A stretch of 64,000 nucleotides of DNA from Cellulomonas humilata (GCF_013359775.1 NZ_JABMCI010000069.1:1-64000); one strand, 5' to 3'; numbered from the stretch's first letter, positions 1 to 8,530 are shown. Notes: generated from the sequence alone by a model not told the origin. A program made the numbers and translations.

Positions 1-1
1 C

Positions 2-556
2 GTCCTGATCCAGAACATCACCATGCTCGAGGTCTGGAACAGCGTCCTCGCCCAGATCGAGGCGCTCACCGGGATCACCAGCTACGCCGTCATCTTCACC
101 GTGGCGTTCGCCGTCGCCGTGTCGGTGCCCGTGGGCCTGCTGGCCCTGGCATCGCGCATCGCCGCCAGTCGGAACCTCGACGACACCAAGCTGAACTTCG
201 CGCGGTTCGGGTATGCACTCATCCCCCTGGACGTCGCCGCGCACCTCGCGCACAACCTGTTCCACCTGCTCGCCGAGGGCGGGTCCGTCTACTACACCGT
301 CGGCGCACTGGTCGGCGTCGGCGGCACCGGCGGCGACCCTGCCCTCATGAGCACGGGGGCCATCCAGGTCCTGCAGTTCGCCCTGCTCGCCCTGGGCGTC
401 GCGGGCTCGCTCTACACGGCGCGACGCATCGCCCACCGCCGCTACCGCACCGCGAGCCGCCGCCGGTCGACCTTGATCCCCTACGTCGCCATCATCGTGC
501 TGCTGGGCGCGATCAACGTGTGGATGTTCCTGCTGCCCATGGCCCACCGCATGTGA
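2..556 (+). CDS. C-terminal part of a multi-pass membrane protein (partial at window edge)
   Basis: The reading frame is open to the left edge of the window, so the first ATG (base 23) is probably internal and only the C-terminus is present. The visible part has about four hydrophobic segments and a His-containing stretch, LAHNLFHLLAEG. That resembles C-terminal membrane domains of NapH-type 4Fe-4S membrane proteins, but no cysteine cluster lies inside the window, so the family is a guess. It ends 27 bases before a MerR-type promoter and may belong with the metal-related genes downstream. Confidence 0.55.
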   Translation, partial: VLIQNITMLEVWNSVLAQIEALTGITSYAVIFTVAFAVAVSVPVGLLALASRIAASRNLDDTKLNFARFGYALIPLDVAAHLAHNLFHLLAEGGSVYYTVGALVGVGGTGGDPALMSTGAIQVLQFALLALGVAGSLYTARRIAHRRYRTASRRRSTLIPYVAIIVLLGAINVWMFLLPMAHRM

Positions 557-582
557 CTCGCGGCCGTCCTCGCCAAGGAGGG

Positions 583-615
583 CTTGACCTTCGACCCGAG
601 TGGAAGGTTTACGGT
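583..615 (+). promoter_or_regulatory. MerR-type operator/promoter, probably giving a leaderless mRNA
   Basis: A perfect 6-bp inverted repeat, ACCTTC (587-592) and GAAGGT (603-608), lies between a -35-like TTGACC (584-589) and a -10-like TACGGT (610-615). The 20-bp spacer is the over-long spacing typical of promoters that MerR proteins activate by untwisting DNA. The -10 ends only 6 bases before the ATG at 622, so transcription would begin at or beside the start codon. Confidence 0.7.
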
Positions 616-621
616 CGCGGC

Positions 622-1392
622 ATGAGCTACCGCATCGCTGAGGTCGCAGCCCTCGTCGGGGTGCCTGCCACGACGCTGCGCTACTACGAGGACATCGGGC
701 TGATCGACCAGCCCGCCCGAGGCGGCAACGGGTACCGGTCCTACGACGACGCCGATCTCGCGCGGCTGCGGTTCATCACCGCGACCAAGAACCTCGGCAT
801 CCCGTTGGCCGACGTCGCCGAGCTGGTGAAGGCCTACGACGTCGAGGAGTGCTCGACCGTCGCCCACCAGGTCGTGGAGATGGTCGCCCGACGTCTGGCC
901 GAGACCCAGGAGCGCATCGGCGAACTCGTGGCGCTGGCGGCCCAGCTGCAGACGGCCTCGGCCCGGCTGGCTGACGCACCGACGTCGGGTGCCTGCGGGG
1001 ACGGGTGCCCGTGCGCGACCGCGGCACCCGCGCCCCTGGCCGATCGACGGACGTTCGTCCCGCTGACCCGCGCTCCGGTCGTCGCTGCACCGGATTCACC
1101 CGTCATCGCGTGCTCCCTCGACGCCGGCTCGGTGCCGGACCGGATCTCCGACTGGCAGGCGCTGGTCGCCCGGGCGGCGAGCCGCGAACCGATCACCGGC
1201 GGCGTCTCCCTGCAGTTCGTCGCCTCGCCCGAGCTGGTCGCGGAGATCGCACGGCTCGCCGCCGCCGAGCAGGACTGCTGCACCTTCTTCACCTTCACCC
1301 TGCAGATGACCACCGGCCACGTCCGCCTCGAGGTCCAGGCTCCCGACGCCGCCGCCGACGTCGTCGCGGCCATGTTCGGCACGGCTGCCTGA
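622..1392 (+). CDS. MerR-family metal-responsive transcriptional regulator with extra C-terminal domain
   Basis: The N-terminal winged helix (residues 1-70; YRIAEVAALVGV, then TLRYYEDIGLI) is typical of MerR. Candidate metal ligands are C77 at the start of the dimerisation helix and C125, C129 and C131 in ACGDGCPC. A further domain of roughly 110 residues follows, with a CC pair in AAEQDCCTFFTF; MerR proteins normally end near residue 140, so this is an extension. I place the start at 622 because the MerR motif begins there and the operator sits immediately upstream; a longer frame from 520 would run through the operator. With the Cys-tailed membrane protein next door, Hg(II) or another thiophilic metal is the likely signal, but the metal is inferred. 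Confidence 0.85.
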   Translation: MSYRIAEVAALVGVPATTLRYYEDIGLIDQPARGGNGYRSYDDADLARLRFITATKNLGIPLADVAELVKAYDVEECSTVAHQVVEMVARRLAETQERIGELVALAAQLQTASARLADAPTSGACGDGCPCATAAPAPLADRRTFVPLTRAPVVAAPDSPVIACSLDAGSVPDRISDWQALVARAASREPITGGVSLQFVASPELVAEIARLAAAEQDCCTFFTFTLQMTTGHVRLEVQAPDAAADVVAAMFGTAA

Positions 1393-1473
1393 GCCGGCCC
1401 GCACGACCCCGACCGACACCCGAACCGTTCCGGTCGCGATCCGTCCTGCCTGAAACCACCGAGGAGATCCACG

Positions 1474-1764
1474 ATGAGCACCCCGACCACCTACGACCAC
1501 ACGACCACCGGCAAGAAGAAGGGCCTCCTTGCCGGCATCGCCATCGCGGTGGCCTGTGCCGTCGTGTGCTCGCTGCCGCTGATCGCCGCCGGCGGTCTGG
1601 TCGCGGGGGTGGGGGCGTTCCTCCTCGGTGGGGAGGCCGTGGCCCTCGGGGTGGTCGTCCTCGTCGGTGTGCTTGTCGGAGCGGCGGTGTGGGTGCGGCG
1701 GCGTCGGGATACGGCGGCGGCAACCGCGTGCGGCACGGGGTGCGGGTGCGGCGGCCGCTGCTGA
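1474..1764 (+). CDS. Small two-helix membrane protein with Cys-rich tail (possible mercury/metal transporter)
   Basis: This 96-residue protein has two hydrophobic helices (about residues 20-42 and 46-70), a basic VRRRR stop-transfer stretch, and a tail ending [12 protein letters not shown] Cys pair also lies in the first helix (VACAVVCS). The plan of few helices plus Cys pairs resembles small mercury transporters of the MerT/MerF kind, but I do not see a recognised signature. GAGGAGA 6 bases before the ATG is a strong ribosome site. It follows the MerR gene on the same strand and is probably under the same control. Confidence 0.6.
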   Translation: MSTPTTYDHTTTGKKKGLLAGIAIAVACAVVCSLPLIAAGGLVAGVGAFLLGGEAVALGVVVLVGVLVGAAVWVRRRRDTAAATACGTGCGCGGRC

Positions 1765-1855
1765 CCTCGACCAACCATCGCCGGGCACGTCGAAGGACCG
1801 ACCATTCCGCGTCAGCACACCGCGGCGGCGAGCGGACCCGCGCGAGACTGCTCCC

Positions 1856-2188
1856 ATGACCCTGCTGCGCTCCCTGCTGCTGTTCGCCGTCGCGGCCGTT
1901 GCCGAGATCGGCGGCGCCTGGCTGATCTGGCAGGGCGTCCGCGAGCACCGCGGCGTGCTCTGGATCGGCGCCGGGGTAGTCGCCCTGGGTGCCTACGGGT
2001 TCATCGCCACGCTCCAGCCGGACGCGAGCTTCGGACGCATCCTGGCGGCGTACGGCGGGATCTTCGTGGCCGGCTCGCTGGCGTGGGGCATGGCCGTCGA
2101 CAAGTTCCAGCCCGACCGCTGGGACGTCATCGGCGCGGCCATCTGCCTGCTCGGCGTCGCTGTGATCATGTACGCACCCCGGACCTGA
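1856..2188 (+). CDS. ynfA: YnfA/UPF0060 family four-helix membrane protein
   Basis: The protein has 110 residues and four transmembrane helices, with the family hallmarks [19 protein letters not shown] and a closing helix ending VIMYAPRT. The length matches the family norm. YnfA-like proteins are small inner-membrane proteins related to SMR-type transporters; their substrate is not settled. Here it closes a same-strand group of MerR regulator and Cys-tailed membrane protein, so a role in metal or toxic-compound efflux is plausible but inferred. The ATG at 1856 is chosen because it opens directly into the first family helix. Confidence 0.85.
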   Translation: MTLLRSLLLFAVAAVAEIGGAWLIWQGVREHRGVLWIGAGVVALGAYGFIATLQPDASFGRILAAYGGIFVAGSLAWGMAVDKFQPDRWDVIGAAICLLGVAVIMYAPRT

Positions 2189-2359
2189 CCCGAGCCGGGC
2201 GCACAAGACAGCGCCGCTCGGTGCGCTGCAAGGGCGGGCCCGGATCTGCGGGCGCGGCGATCACGGGAGCGTCGACCGGAGAGACCTCGACGACCAGAGC
2301 CTGACACTCGCCTCGGCGGTCGTTCAGCCACGAGAAGGGCGTCGATCGGAGGGCGTTCC

Positions 2360-2390
2360 ATACCTAGAGGCGCTAGGGTTTGATACCTAG
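2360..2390 (+). promoter_or_regulatory. Candidate PadR operator
   Basis: ATACCTAG occurs twice (2360-2367 and 2383-2390), and the first copy forms the palindrome CCTAG-aggcg-CTAGG (2363-2377). It lies 24 bases before the GTG start of the padR-like gene, where an autoregulatory site would be expected. The AT-rich character of the motif stands out from its surroundings. Confidence 0.6.
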
Positions 2391-2413
2391 CACATCAAGG
2401 TAGAGGAGCCGTC

Positions 2414-2776
2414 GTGCGCATCGACAAGGACCTGGTCGCCGCCTCGGCGACACCGCTCGTGCTCGGGATCCTCGCGGACGGCGACCTCTACGGGTACGCG
2501 ATCCTCAAACGCGTCGGTGAGCTCTCCGGCGGGCGTATGCAGTGGACGGACGGAATGCTCTACCCGCTCCTGCACCGGCTCGAACGGCTCGGTCACGTGT
2601 CGTCGTCCTGGGGCACGTCGGAGTCGGGCCGACGCCGCAAGCACTACACGATCACCTCGACCGGCCGCGCGGCGCTCGCCGAGCGGCAGGCGCAGTGGAC
2701 CGTCGTCGCGGACGCGCTCCGGCAGGTCTGGGAAACGGCGCCGCGGCCCGCGACGGTCGTCGAGGCGTGGGCATGA
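2414..2776 (+). CDS. PadR-family transcriptional regulator
   Basis: This 120-residue winged-helix protein shows the PadR signature: LVLGILADGDLYGYAI, then TDGMLYPLLHRLERLG and RRRKHYTITSTGR in the wing. The GTG start at 2414 follows AGGTAGAGGAG. Such PadR proteins typically repress themselves and an adjacent membrane protein gene. Its stop codon overlaps the next start (ATGA), so the two proteins are translationally coupled. The ligand is unknown. Confidence 0.9.
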   Translation: MRIDKDLVAASATPLVLGILADGDLYGYAILKRVGELSGGRMQWTDGMLYPLLHRLERLGHVSSSWGTSESGRRRKHYTITSTGRAALAERQAQWTVVADALRQVWETAPRPATVVEAWA

Positions 2777-4134
2777 TGGCGCACGACGACGAGCTCGAGG
2801 CCCAGGTCGACCGGTGGAGGGGCTACGTGCTCCGACGTCAGGTCATCTCGTCGGCCGACGTCGACGAGCTCGAGGACCACCTGCGGGGGCAGGTGGCCGA
2901 CCTGCGGGCGACGGGGCTCGATGACGACGAGGCGTTCCTCGTCGCGATCAAGCGGCTCGGCAACGTGGACGCCGTGTCCCGCGAGTACGCACGTGAGCAC
3001 TCGGACCGGTTGTGGAAGCAGCTCGCGCTGGTCCCCGACAGCACGCTCGGCGCCTCCGGCGCCCCGGCGCCGCGGTGGCGCGAGCTCGCGGTCGTGATCG
3101 CGCTCGCGGTCGGCGCGGGCGTCGCGGTGCGGGCCGGGATCGCCTGGTTCGACGACGAGGGTGCGCTCGCCCGCAACGTCGGCCTGCTCGTGGCGCCGTT
3201 CCTCGCCGCGTACCTCGGGTGGAAGCGCCAGGTCGGCGTGCGGACGGTCGCGGCGATCGCCGTGCCCTTCGTCGTGCTCGCCGTCGCGCTCAACGTCTAC
3301 CCGTTCGTCCCTGAGGGATCGACCGAGGTGCTGGCGATCATCCACGCGCCGGTCATCCTGTGGCTGCTGGTGGGGCTCGCGTACGTCGCCGAGTCGTGGC
3401 GCTCCGACGGCCGACGCATGGACTTCGTGCGGTTCACGGGCGAGCTCGCGATCTACTACACGCTGCTCGCGCTGGGTGGCGGGGTCCTCCTGGGGCTCAC
3501 CGCCGGGGTGCTGCAGCTCGTGGGCATCGACCCCGAGCCCGTGATCACCGAGTGGGTGATGCCGTTCGCCGTCCCCGGCGCCCTCGTCGTCGCTGCCTGG
3601 CTCGTCGAGGCCAAGCAGGACGTCGTCGAGAACATCGCGCCCGTGCTCACCCGGATCTTCACGCCGCTGACCATCGTCATGCTCGTGGCCGTCCTCGGGG
3701 CGCTGATCGCCTCGGGGGGCCTCGTCGAGGTGGACCGCAACCTGCTCATCCTCATGGACGCGATCCTCGTGCTGGTCCTGGCGCTGCTCCTCTACTCGAT
3801 CTCGGCCCGCGACCCGCTGGCACCGCCCGCGCTCGCCGACTGGCTCCAGCTCGTCATGGTGGTGGCGGCCCTCGCGGTCGACGTCGTGATGCTGACCGCG
3901 ATGCTCACGCGGATCGCGGAGTTCGGCACGAGTCCCAACAAGATCGCCGCGCTCGGGCTCAACCTGCTGCTGCTGGTGCACCTCGTGGTCTCGGCGTGGC
4001 GGAGCGCTCGTTTCCTGCGCGGTCACGGCACCTTCTCGGAGCTCGAGCGCTGGCAGACGCGGTACCTGCCGGTGTACGCCGCCTGGGCCGCGGTCGTCGT
4101 GATCGTGTTCCCGCCGCTGTTCGACTTCGCCTGA
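2773..4134 (+). CDS. Permease-prefix-domain membrane protein, PadR partner
   Basis: The protein has 453 residues. The first ~80 form a soluble helical domain (ELEAQVDRWRGYVLRR, then DVDELEDHLRGQV) of the kind called permease prefix domain 1 in PadR-linked proteins. About ten transmembrane helices follow from residue ~95. The start is fixed by the 4-base overlap with the PadR stop. It has no ATPase or MacB features, so it is the common partner of PadR regulators rather than a complete exporter. The function is unknown and PadR control is likely. Confidence 0.8.
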   Translation: MMAHDDELEAQVDRWRGYVLRRQVISSADVDELEDHLRGQVADLRATGLDDDEAFLVAIKRLGNVDAVSREYAREHSDRLWKQLALVPDSTLGASGAPAPRWRELAVVIALAVGAGVAVRAGIAWFDDEGALARNVGLLVAPFLAAYLGWKRQVGVRTVAAIAVPFVVLAVALNVYPFVPEGSTEVLAIIHAPVILWLLVGLAYVAESWRSDGRRMDFVRFTGELAIYYTLLALGGGVLLGLTAGVLQLVGIDPEPVITEWVMPFAVPGALVVAAWLVEAKQDVVENIAPVLTRIFTPLTIVMLVAVLGALIASGGLVEVDRNLLILMDAILVLVLALLLYSISARDPLAPPALADWLQLVMVVAALAVDVVMLTAMLTRIAEFGTSPNKIAALGLNLLLLVHLVVSAWRSARFLRGHGTFSELERWQTRYLPVYAAWAAVVVIVFPPLFDFA

Positions 4135-4161
4135 CGCGCTGCACCGGAACCGCGTGGGTAC

Positions 4162-4788
4162 GTGGAACCTTTCGCCGAGATGCTGCGTGTTGAGGGTGTG
4201 ACGGTGACCGGGGACGCTGCAGCGGTGCTTGCCGAGGGCGACCCTCCGCGCGAGCACGGCGACGGTGAGGACTGGGTCCTGGTGGCCACGGGTGCCACCT
4301 ACGAGGACGAGTTCGTGGCGTTCGTGGCGACGTCTCGGGACCCGCTGTTCCGCATGGCATACCTACTGTGCGGCGATCGGCACCGCGCCGAGGACCTGAC
4401 CCAGCAGACGTTCGAGAAGACCTGGCGGTCCTGGCGCAGCGCGCGGCGCGGTGACCCGTTGGTGTGGGCTCGTCGGATCCTGGCCAACCAACGCATCGAC
4501 TCCTGGCGCCGCACCCGCCGAGAGGTGCTGACCGGCCTCGAGCAGCCCGATGCCACGAGCCGCTCGTCGACGAGGGCGGTCGACGACCGCGACGCCGTGG
4601 TGCGCGCCCTGCTCCTGCTGCCCGTGAAGCAGCGCCGCGTCGTCGTCCTGCGGCACCTGCTCGACCTGTCCGAGGCGGAGGTCGCCGCCGAGCTGGAGAT
4701 CCCGCTCGGCACCGTGAAGTCCTCAGCAGCGCGGGGCCTGTCCCAGCTGCGGCGCACGCTCGATGAGACACGATCGGAGGACTCATGA
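4162..4788 (+). CDS. ECF RNA polymerase sigma factor (SigE-like)
   Basis: A sigma-2 domain is visible (FRMAYLLCGDRHRAEDLTQQ, then FEKTWRSW), followed by a sigma-4 helix-turn-helix (LPVKQRRVVVLRHLLDLS, ending GTVKSSAARGLSQLRR). An N-terminal extension of ~45 residues has no recognised motif. The GTG at 4162 is the first in-frame start but lacks a clear ribosome site, and an ATG at 4180 is an alternative. The stop overlaps the next gene (ATGA), so the membrane protein encoded there is its likely partner or anti-sigma-like protein. Confidence 0.88.
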   Translation: MEPFAEMLRVEGVTVTGDAAAVLAEGDPPREHGDGEDWVLVATGATYEDEFVAFVATSRDPLFRMAYLLCGDRHRAEDLTQQTFEKTWRSWRSARRGDPLVWARRILANQRIDSWRRTRREVLTGLEQPDATSRSSTRAVDDRDAVVRALLLLPVKQRRVVVLRHLLDLSEAEVAAELEIPLGTVKSSAARGLSQLRRTLDETRSEDS

Positions 4789-5789
4789 CGCTCACGACAG
4801 ATGAGGAGTACGCCGCCCGGCTGCGTACCTCGATGCGTCTCGACGAGCTGCACTCCGACGCGCGGCCCGAGCAGGTGCTCGTCGCCAGCCGTCGCGCTCA
4901 ACGGCGGCGGGCGTTGCGGACCTCGGCCGTGGTGCTGTGCGGGGTCCTGGCCGTCGGGTTCGCCGGACCGGCCCTGGTGCAGGAGGTGCGTCGCGCTGCG
5001 GAGGCGCCGTCGGCGACCCAGCCGGAGGACGTCGAGGTCGTCATCGACACGACGGACGGCACCATCACCCTGCCCCTGGACCGGTACTTCCTCACCGAGA
5101 CAGAACAGGCGGAGGTTCTCCACGCGAGCGCCCTCGCGATGCACGAGTGCGCCGCAGACCGCGGGTACGTCATCTCCGACGCCGCATCCATGGCCCTCCT
5201 GACGCCGTCGACGGAGCCCAACCCGATCGGTGACCGGCGGTTCGGGGTGTGGTGGATGCCGTCCGCAGAGACCTACGGGTACGCCACGTGGTCCACGCCC
5301 GGCAACGACTACGGGGTCGCCGACGCACTCTGGGGCGAAGCTCGGACCGATGAGCAGTGGGAGATCCTCGACGAGTGCGGCCGGACTCCCACGGTTCAGC
5401 AGTTCTGGCCGGACGCTGAGCTGGGCGAGCCGACGCCCGACTTCCAGAAGCGGGCGCTGGACAGCGGTGCCGGCCAGGCCGCGGTCCGCGACTGGGATGC
5501 CTGCCTCGCGACCCACGGGCTGCACGAGACGGGAGGGTGGGGCGTCACCGACGGCACGCGCAACTCGGGGGACACCCCTGCCGACAACGGCGAACCCCTC
5601 GGCCCCGACAGCGCCGTCATCGACGCTCAGTGCAAGGCGGACGTCGACCTGGTCGAGCGGCTCACGCAGATGGTCGCCGACCGGCAGGCACCGTTCATCG
5701 CGGCCCACCGTTCCGAGCTGACGGTCATCCGGATCGCGCTGGACGAGTCCCTGCGTCGCGCCCGGGCCTACATCGCCGAGCACGGCTGA
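4785..5789 (+). CDS. Membrane-anchored protein coupled to the ECF sigma factor
   Basis: This 334-residue protein has a basic cytoplasmic N-terminus of ~45 residues with SRRAQRRRALR, one transmembrane helix (about 47-66) and an extracytoplasmic domain with four or more cysteines. It contains no zinc-binding ZAS motif (HxxxCxxC), so it is not a canonical anti-sigma factor. The 4-base overlap with the sigma gene and the topology still suggest an extracytoplasmic sensor or output protein of that system. The domain is not recognised. Confidence 0.8.
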   Translation: MTLTTDEEYAARLRTSMRLDELHSDARPEQVLVASRRAQRRRALRTSAVVLCGVLAVGFAGPALVQEVRRAAEAPSATQPEDVEVVIDTTDGTITLPLDRYFLTETEQAEVLHASALAMHECAADRGYVISDAASMALLTPSTEPNPIGDRRFGVWWMPSAETYGYATWSTPGNDYGVADALWGEARTDEQWEILDECGRTPTVQQFWPDAELGEPTPDFQKRALDSGAGQAAVRDWDACLATHGLHETGGWGVTDGTRNSGDTPADNGEPLGPDSAVIDAQCKADVDLVERLTQMVADRQAPFIAAHRSELTVIRIALDESLRRARAYIAEHG

Positions 5790-5866
5790 CCGGTTGAGTG
5801 GCGGACGTCCCGGCGGGTCGTCCGATTTTGCCCGCGGATCGGGGTGAAGAGTTCTACATTTCAGAC

Positions 5867-6505
5867 ATGGCAGACATCCTGTTGGGCATCCTGGCGATCG
5901 TCGCCGGGGGCGCCATGTTGTTCGCGGGGCAGTTCGTGCTGCGGCTCGTGCTCCCGATCTGGGGCTTCTTCGCCGGGTTCGCCTTCGGCGCAGGCCTCTT
6001 TGCCGAGCTCGCGGACGAGAGCTTCCTCGGCACCGCACTCGGCTGGGTCTCGGGGTTCGTCTTCGCCGTGATCTTCGCCCTGCTCGCCTACCTCTACTAC
6101 GCGGTGGCCGTGATCCTCGCGATGGCGGCGTTCGGCTATGCGATCGGTGCGGGCCTGGTCGTCGCCCTGGGGATCGACTGGAGCTGGGTCGCGGTTCTCG
6201 TGGGCGTGGCCATCGGTGCGGTCTTCGGTCTGCTGGCGGTCGTCGGGAACATGCCGATGGTCGTGCTGGCCGTGGCCAGCTCCCTCGCGGGCGCCGTCAG
6301 CGTGGTCGCCGGCCTGATGCTGCTGCTGGGCACCCTGAACTCCGCCGACTTCTCCGAGGGCGGCTTCAGCAGCGCGGTCGACGCGAGCTGGGTGTGGTAC
6401 GTGCTGCTGGTGGTGCTGGCCGTGGTCGGCTTCATCGTCCAGACCCGGCAGCGGATCGAGGTGCGCCGCACCGTCAACGAGGCCTGGTTGGCCGAGGCGC
6501 GGTGA
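5867..6505 (+). CDS. DUF4203-like multi-pass membrane protein
   Basis: The 212-residue protein consists almost wholly of transmembrane helices (seven, approximately), with small-residue runs such as LPIWGFFAGFAFGAG. The pattern resembles DUF4203/TMEM198-type proteins; that assignment is by eye. The ATG at 5867 is chosen over an upstream in-frame start because the first helix begins right after it. No catalytic motif is seen. It is on the same strand as the sigma pair, but 77 bases away. Confidence 0.75.
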   Translation: MADILLGILAIVAGGAMLFAGQFVLRLVLPIWGFFAGFAFGAGLFAELADESFLGTALGWVSGFVFAVIFALLAYLYYAVAVILAMAAFGYAIGAGLVVALGIDWSWVAVLVGVAIGAVFGLLAVVGNMPMVVLAVASSLAGAVSVVAGLMLLLGTLNSADFSEGGFSSAVDASWVWYVLLVVLAVVGFIVQTRQRIEVRRTVNEAWLAEAR

Positions 6506-6528
6506 CCTGAGGGGGGCGGTCGGGTGAG

Positions 6529-7230
6529 TCAGCTCGGCGGGCCGAACGGGTTGTGCCCGGGCGGGAGCGGCTGCTGGGCCGGGGGCGGGTAGTACGCCGG
6601 GACCGGAGGCGCGGGGAACATCCCGTGCTGGTGCCACTTCCGCGTGAAGTGGAGGGCGACCAGTCCCAGTCCGAAGACCACCGGCGCGAGCACGAGGAGC
6701 AGAGCGCCGGCGCCGAAGCGGAACCCGTCGGTCAGGACCCCGTCCGTGGAGGTGATCGCGAAGGACTCGACACCTTCCCCGGTGCAGGTCAGGAGGTCCG
6801 GCTCCATCCACTCGGTGTTCCGGGTCGCGGCAAGGGGCACGAAGCTGCGCGGCGTCGCGTCGTAGGTGGTCAGGGTCTCGGCGACGCCGTCGGGGTGGGC
6901 GATGTCCAGGCGGCCTTCCCTCTGCTCGCCCGTGCTGTACACCCGGCTCTTCCAGGCGCACTCGACCGTGCCGAGGTCCACGGTGGCGGGGGTGGCCAGC
7001 ACCATGAAGTTGCCGGGGCCGACGCCGTCGTCGACCGCCACCTCCTGGCCGGGGGAGAACTCCAGGCCGGGGTCGACGACCGCCTTGTCGGCGAACACGC
7101 CGGTACCCGTGACGAGCATGAGGCCGAAGGAGCCGAAGAGCAGGGCGCCGCCGAAGCCGACGACGATCCACATCCCGACGACGATCCGGAATCGTTCGGC
7201 GTTGTTGCGGACGTAGCCGGTGATGCTCAC
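6529..7230 (-). CDS. Membrane protein of unknown function with Pro-rich C-terminus
   Basis: There are two hydrophobic helices, one near residues 15-40 and one near 190-210, flanking a ~140-residue soluble domain. The C-terminus is Pro-rich (PAPPVPAYYPPPAQQPLP). The two-helix plan with an extracytoplasmic domain resembles DUF3592-type proteins, but I see no firm signature. The GTG at 7230 is preferred because SITGYVRNNAERFR reads as a natural N-terminus; an ATG at 7272 would add 14 residues. The gene is divergent from the dehydrogenase gene at 7294. Confidence 0.65.
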   Translation of the reverse strand: MSITGYVRNNAERFRIVVGMWIVVGFGGALLFGSFGLMLVTGTGVFADKAVVDPGLEFSPGQEVAVDDGVGPGNFMVLATPATVDLGTVECAWKSRVYSTGEQREGRLDIAHPDGVAETLTTYDATPRSFVPLAATRNTEWMEPDLLTCTGEGVESFAITSTDGVLTDGFRFGAGALLLVLAPVVFGLGLVALHFTRKWHQHGMFPAPPVPAYYPPPAQQPLPPGHNPFGPPS

Positions 7231-7293
7231 GGGGCGATTGTGCACGGTCGTGCCCGGCAGGTGGCCATGCACCGCACACGACTACGATCGAGC

Positions 7294-8457
7294 ATGAGTA
7301 AAACGATTGCCAAGTCCGGGTTGTTGCGCCTGGGTGTGATGGCCACGTCGCGCAAGCCCGACGAGCGGCGGCTCCCGATCCACCCCGGTCACCTCGAGCG
7401 CATCGACGCGGACCTGCGGGCGCAGATGATCCTCGAACGGGGCTACGGCGCCCGTTTCGGCATCGCCGACGACCAGATCGCGCCGCTGGTCGGGCAGATG
7501 TCCGACCGCGACGAGGTCATCGCCCAGGCGGACATCGTGCTGCTGCCCAAGCCGCAGGCGTCGGACCTGGAGGATCTCCGCGACGGTCAGGTGCTGTGGG
7601 GGTGGCCCCACTGCGTGCAGGACCGCCGGATCACCCAGCTGGCGATCGACAAGCGGCTCACCCTGATCGCCTGGGAAGCCATGAACCACTGGCAGGCGGA
7701 CGGCGGTTTCGGCCTGCACGTGTTCCACAAGAACAACGAGCTGGCGGGCTACTGCTCGGTGCTGCACGCGCTGCAGCTGTGCGGGTCGACCGGTGACTAC
7801 GGGCGCAGGCTCAGCGCGGTGGTGATCGGGTTCGGCGCGACCGCTCGCGGCGCCGTCACGGCGCTCAACGCGCACGGGATCCACGACGTGCGGGTGCTGA
7901 CCAACCGGGAGATCGCGGCCGTCGGCTCCCCGATCCCGTCGGTGGACATCATCCACTTCGACCACGACCCCGAGCACCCGTTCGAGAGCACGGTCACCAC
8001 CGAGGACGGACCGGTGCGGCTCCCTGGGTACCTGGCCGAGAACGACATCGTCGTCAACTGCACGTTGCAGGACCCGAACGCGCCGCTGACGTACCTGCGC
8101 ACCTCGGACCTGGGTGAGTTCCGGCCGGGCAGCCTCATCGTCGACGTGTCCGTCGACGAGGGGATGGGCTTCGGCTGGGCGCGGCCGACGGCGTTCGCGG
8201 ACCCGATGTTCACGGTGGGTGACACGACGAACTACTACGCGGTCGACCACAGCCCGTCGCTGCTGTGGAACTCGTCGACGTGGGAGGTCAGCGAGGCGCT
8301 GATGCCGTTCCTGCGCACGGTGATGGAGGGCCCAGAGTCGTGGGCCTCGTCGGACACGATCCGGCGGGCGGTGGAGATCGAGGACGGTCAGATCCGCAAC
8401 GAGGCGATCCTCACGTTCCAGGGCCGGTCCGCCGACTACCCGCACCCGGTGGCGTAG
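7294..8457 (+). CDS. Alanine dehydrogenase/PNT-family enzyme, N5-(carboxyethyl)ornithine synthase-like
   Basis: The 387-residue protein has the alanine dehydrogenase N-terminal fold (KPDERRLPIHPGHL) and a Rossmann fold with VIGFGATARGAVTALNAHG for NAD(P). The C-terminal part SVDEGMGFGWARPTAF differs from true alanine dehydrogenase and recalls N5-(carboxyethyl)ornithine synthase, which reductively condenses pyruvate with the ornithine side chain. The substrate is inferred. It lies upstream of the 1,150-residue gene with 130 bases between, and operators in that gap suggest separate regulation. Confidence 0.7.
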   Translation: MSKTIAKSGLLRLGVMATSRKPDERRLPIHPGHLERIDADLRAQMILERGYGARFGIADDQIAPLVGQMSDRDEVIAQADIVLLPKPQASDLEDLRDGQVLWGWPHCVQDRRITQLAIDKRLTLIAWEAMNHWQADGGFGLHVFHKNNELAGYCSVLHALQLCGSTGDYGRRLSAVVIGFGATARGAVTALNAHGIHDVRVLTNREIAAVGSPIPSVDIIHFDHDPEHPFESTVTTEDGPVRLPGYLAENDIVVNCTLQDPNAPLTYLRTSDLGEFRPGSLIVDVSVDEGMGFGWARPTAFADPMFTVGDTTNYYAVDHSPSLLWNSSTWEVSEALMPFLRTVMEGPESWASSDTIRRAVEIEDGQIRNEAILTFQGRSADYPHPVA

Positions 8458-8497
8458 GGCCACGGAGGTGATGCCTCTGTGTGTCGTTGCCTTCTCC

Positions 8498-8530
8498 GGT
8501 GACACGTGTCACCCTATGGGAGCGCATCCA
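8498..8530 (+). promoter_or_regulatory. Two adjacent operator-like sites: CRP-like palindrome and CelR/CebR-like box
   Basis: GGTGACACGTGTCACC (8498-8513) is a perfect 16-bp palindrome with the GTGA-N6-TCAC core of CRP/GlxR sites. Three bases later TGGGAGCGCATCCA (8517-8530) matches 12 of 14 bases of TGGGAGCGCTCCCA, the operator of CelR/CebR, LacI-family regulators of cellulose-utilisation genes. Both lie 60-92 bases before the start at 8590. The pairing suggests catabolite control plus cello-oligosaccharide induction. Confidence 0.6.

Noticed and set aside
520-621. Longer MerR start at 520
   Set aside because: It would place the MerR-type operator inside the coding region and add residues not resembling the family.
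2644-4257. Long minus-strand frames opposite the permease-prefix protein (and similar ones opposite 8509-11106, 45109-47769 and 59304-62165)
   Set aside because: All are His/Arg/Asp-rich antisense shadows of well-supported genes with recognised domains.
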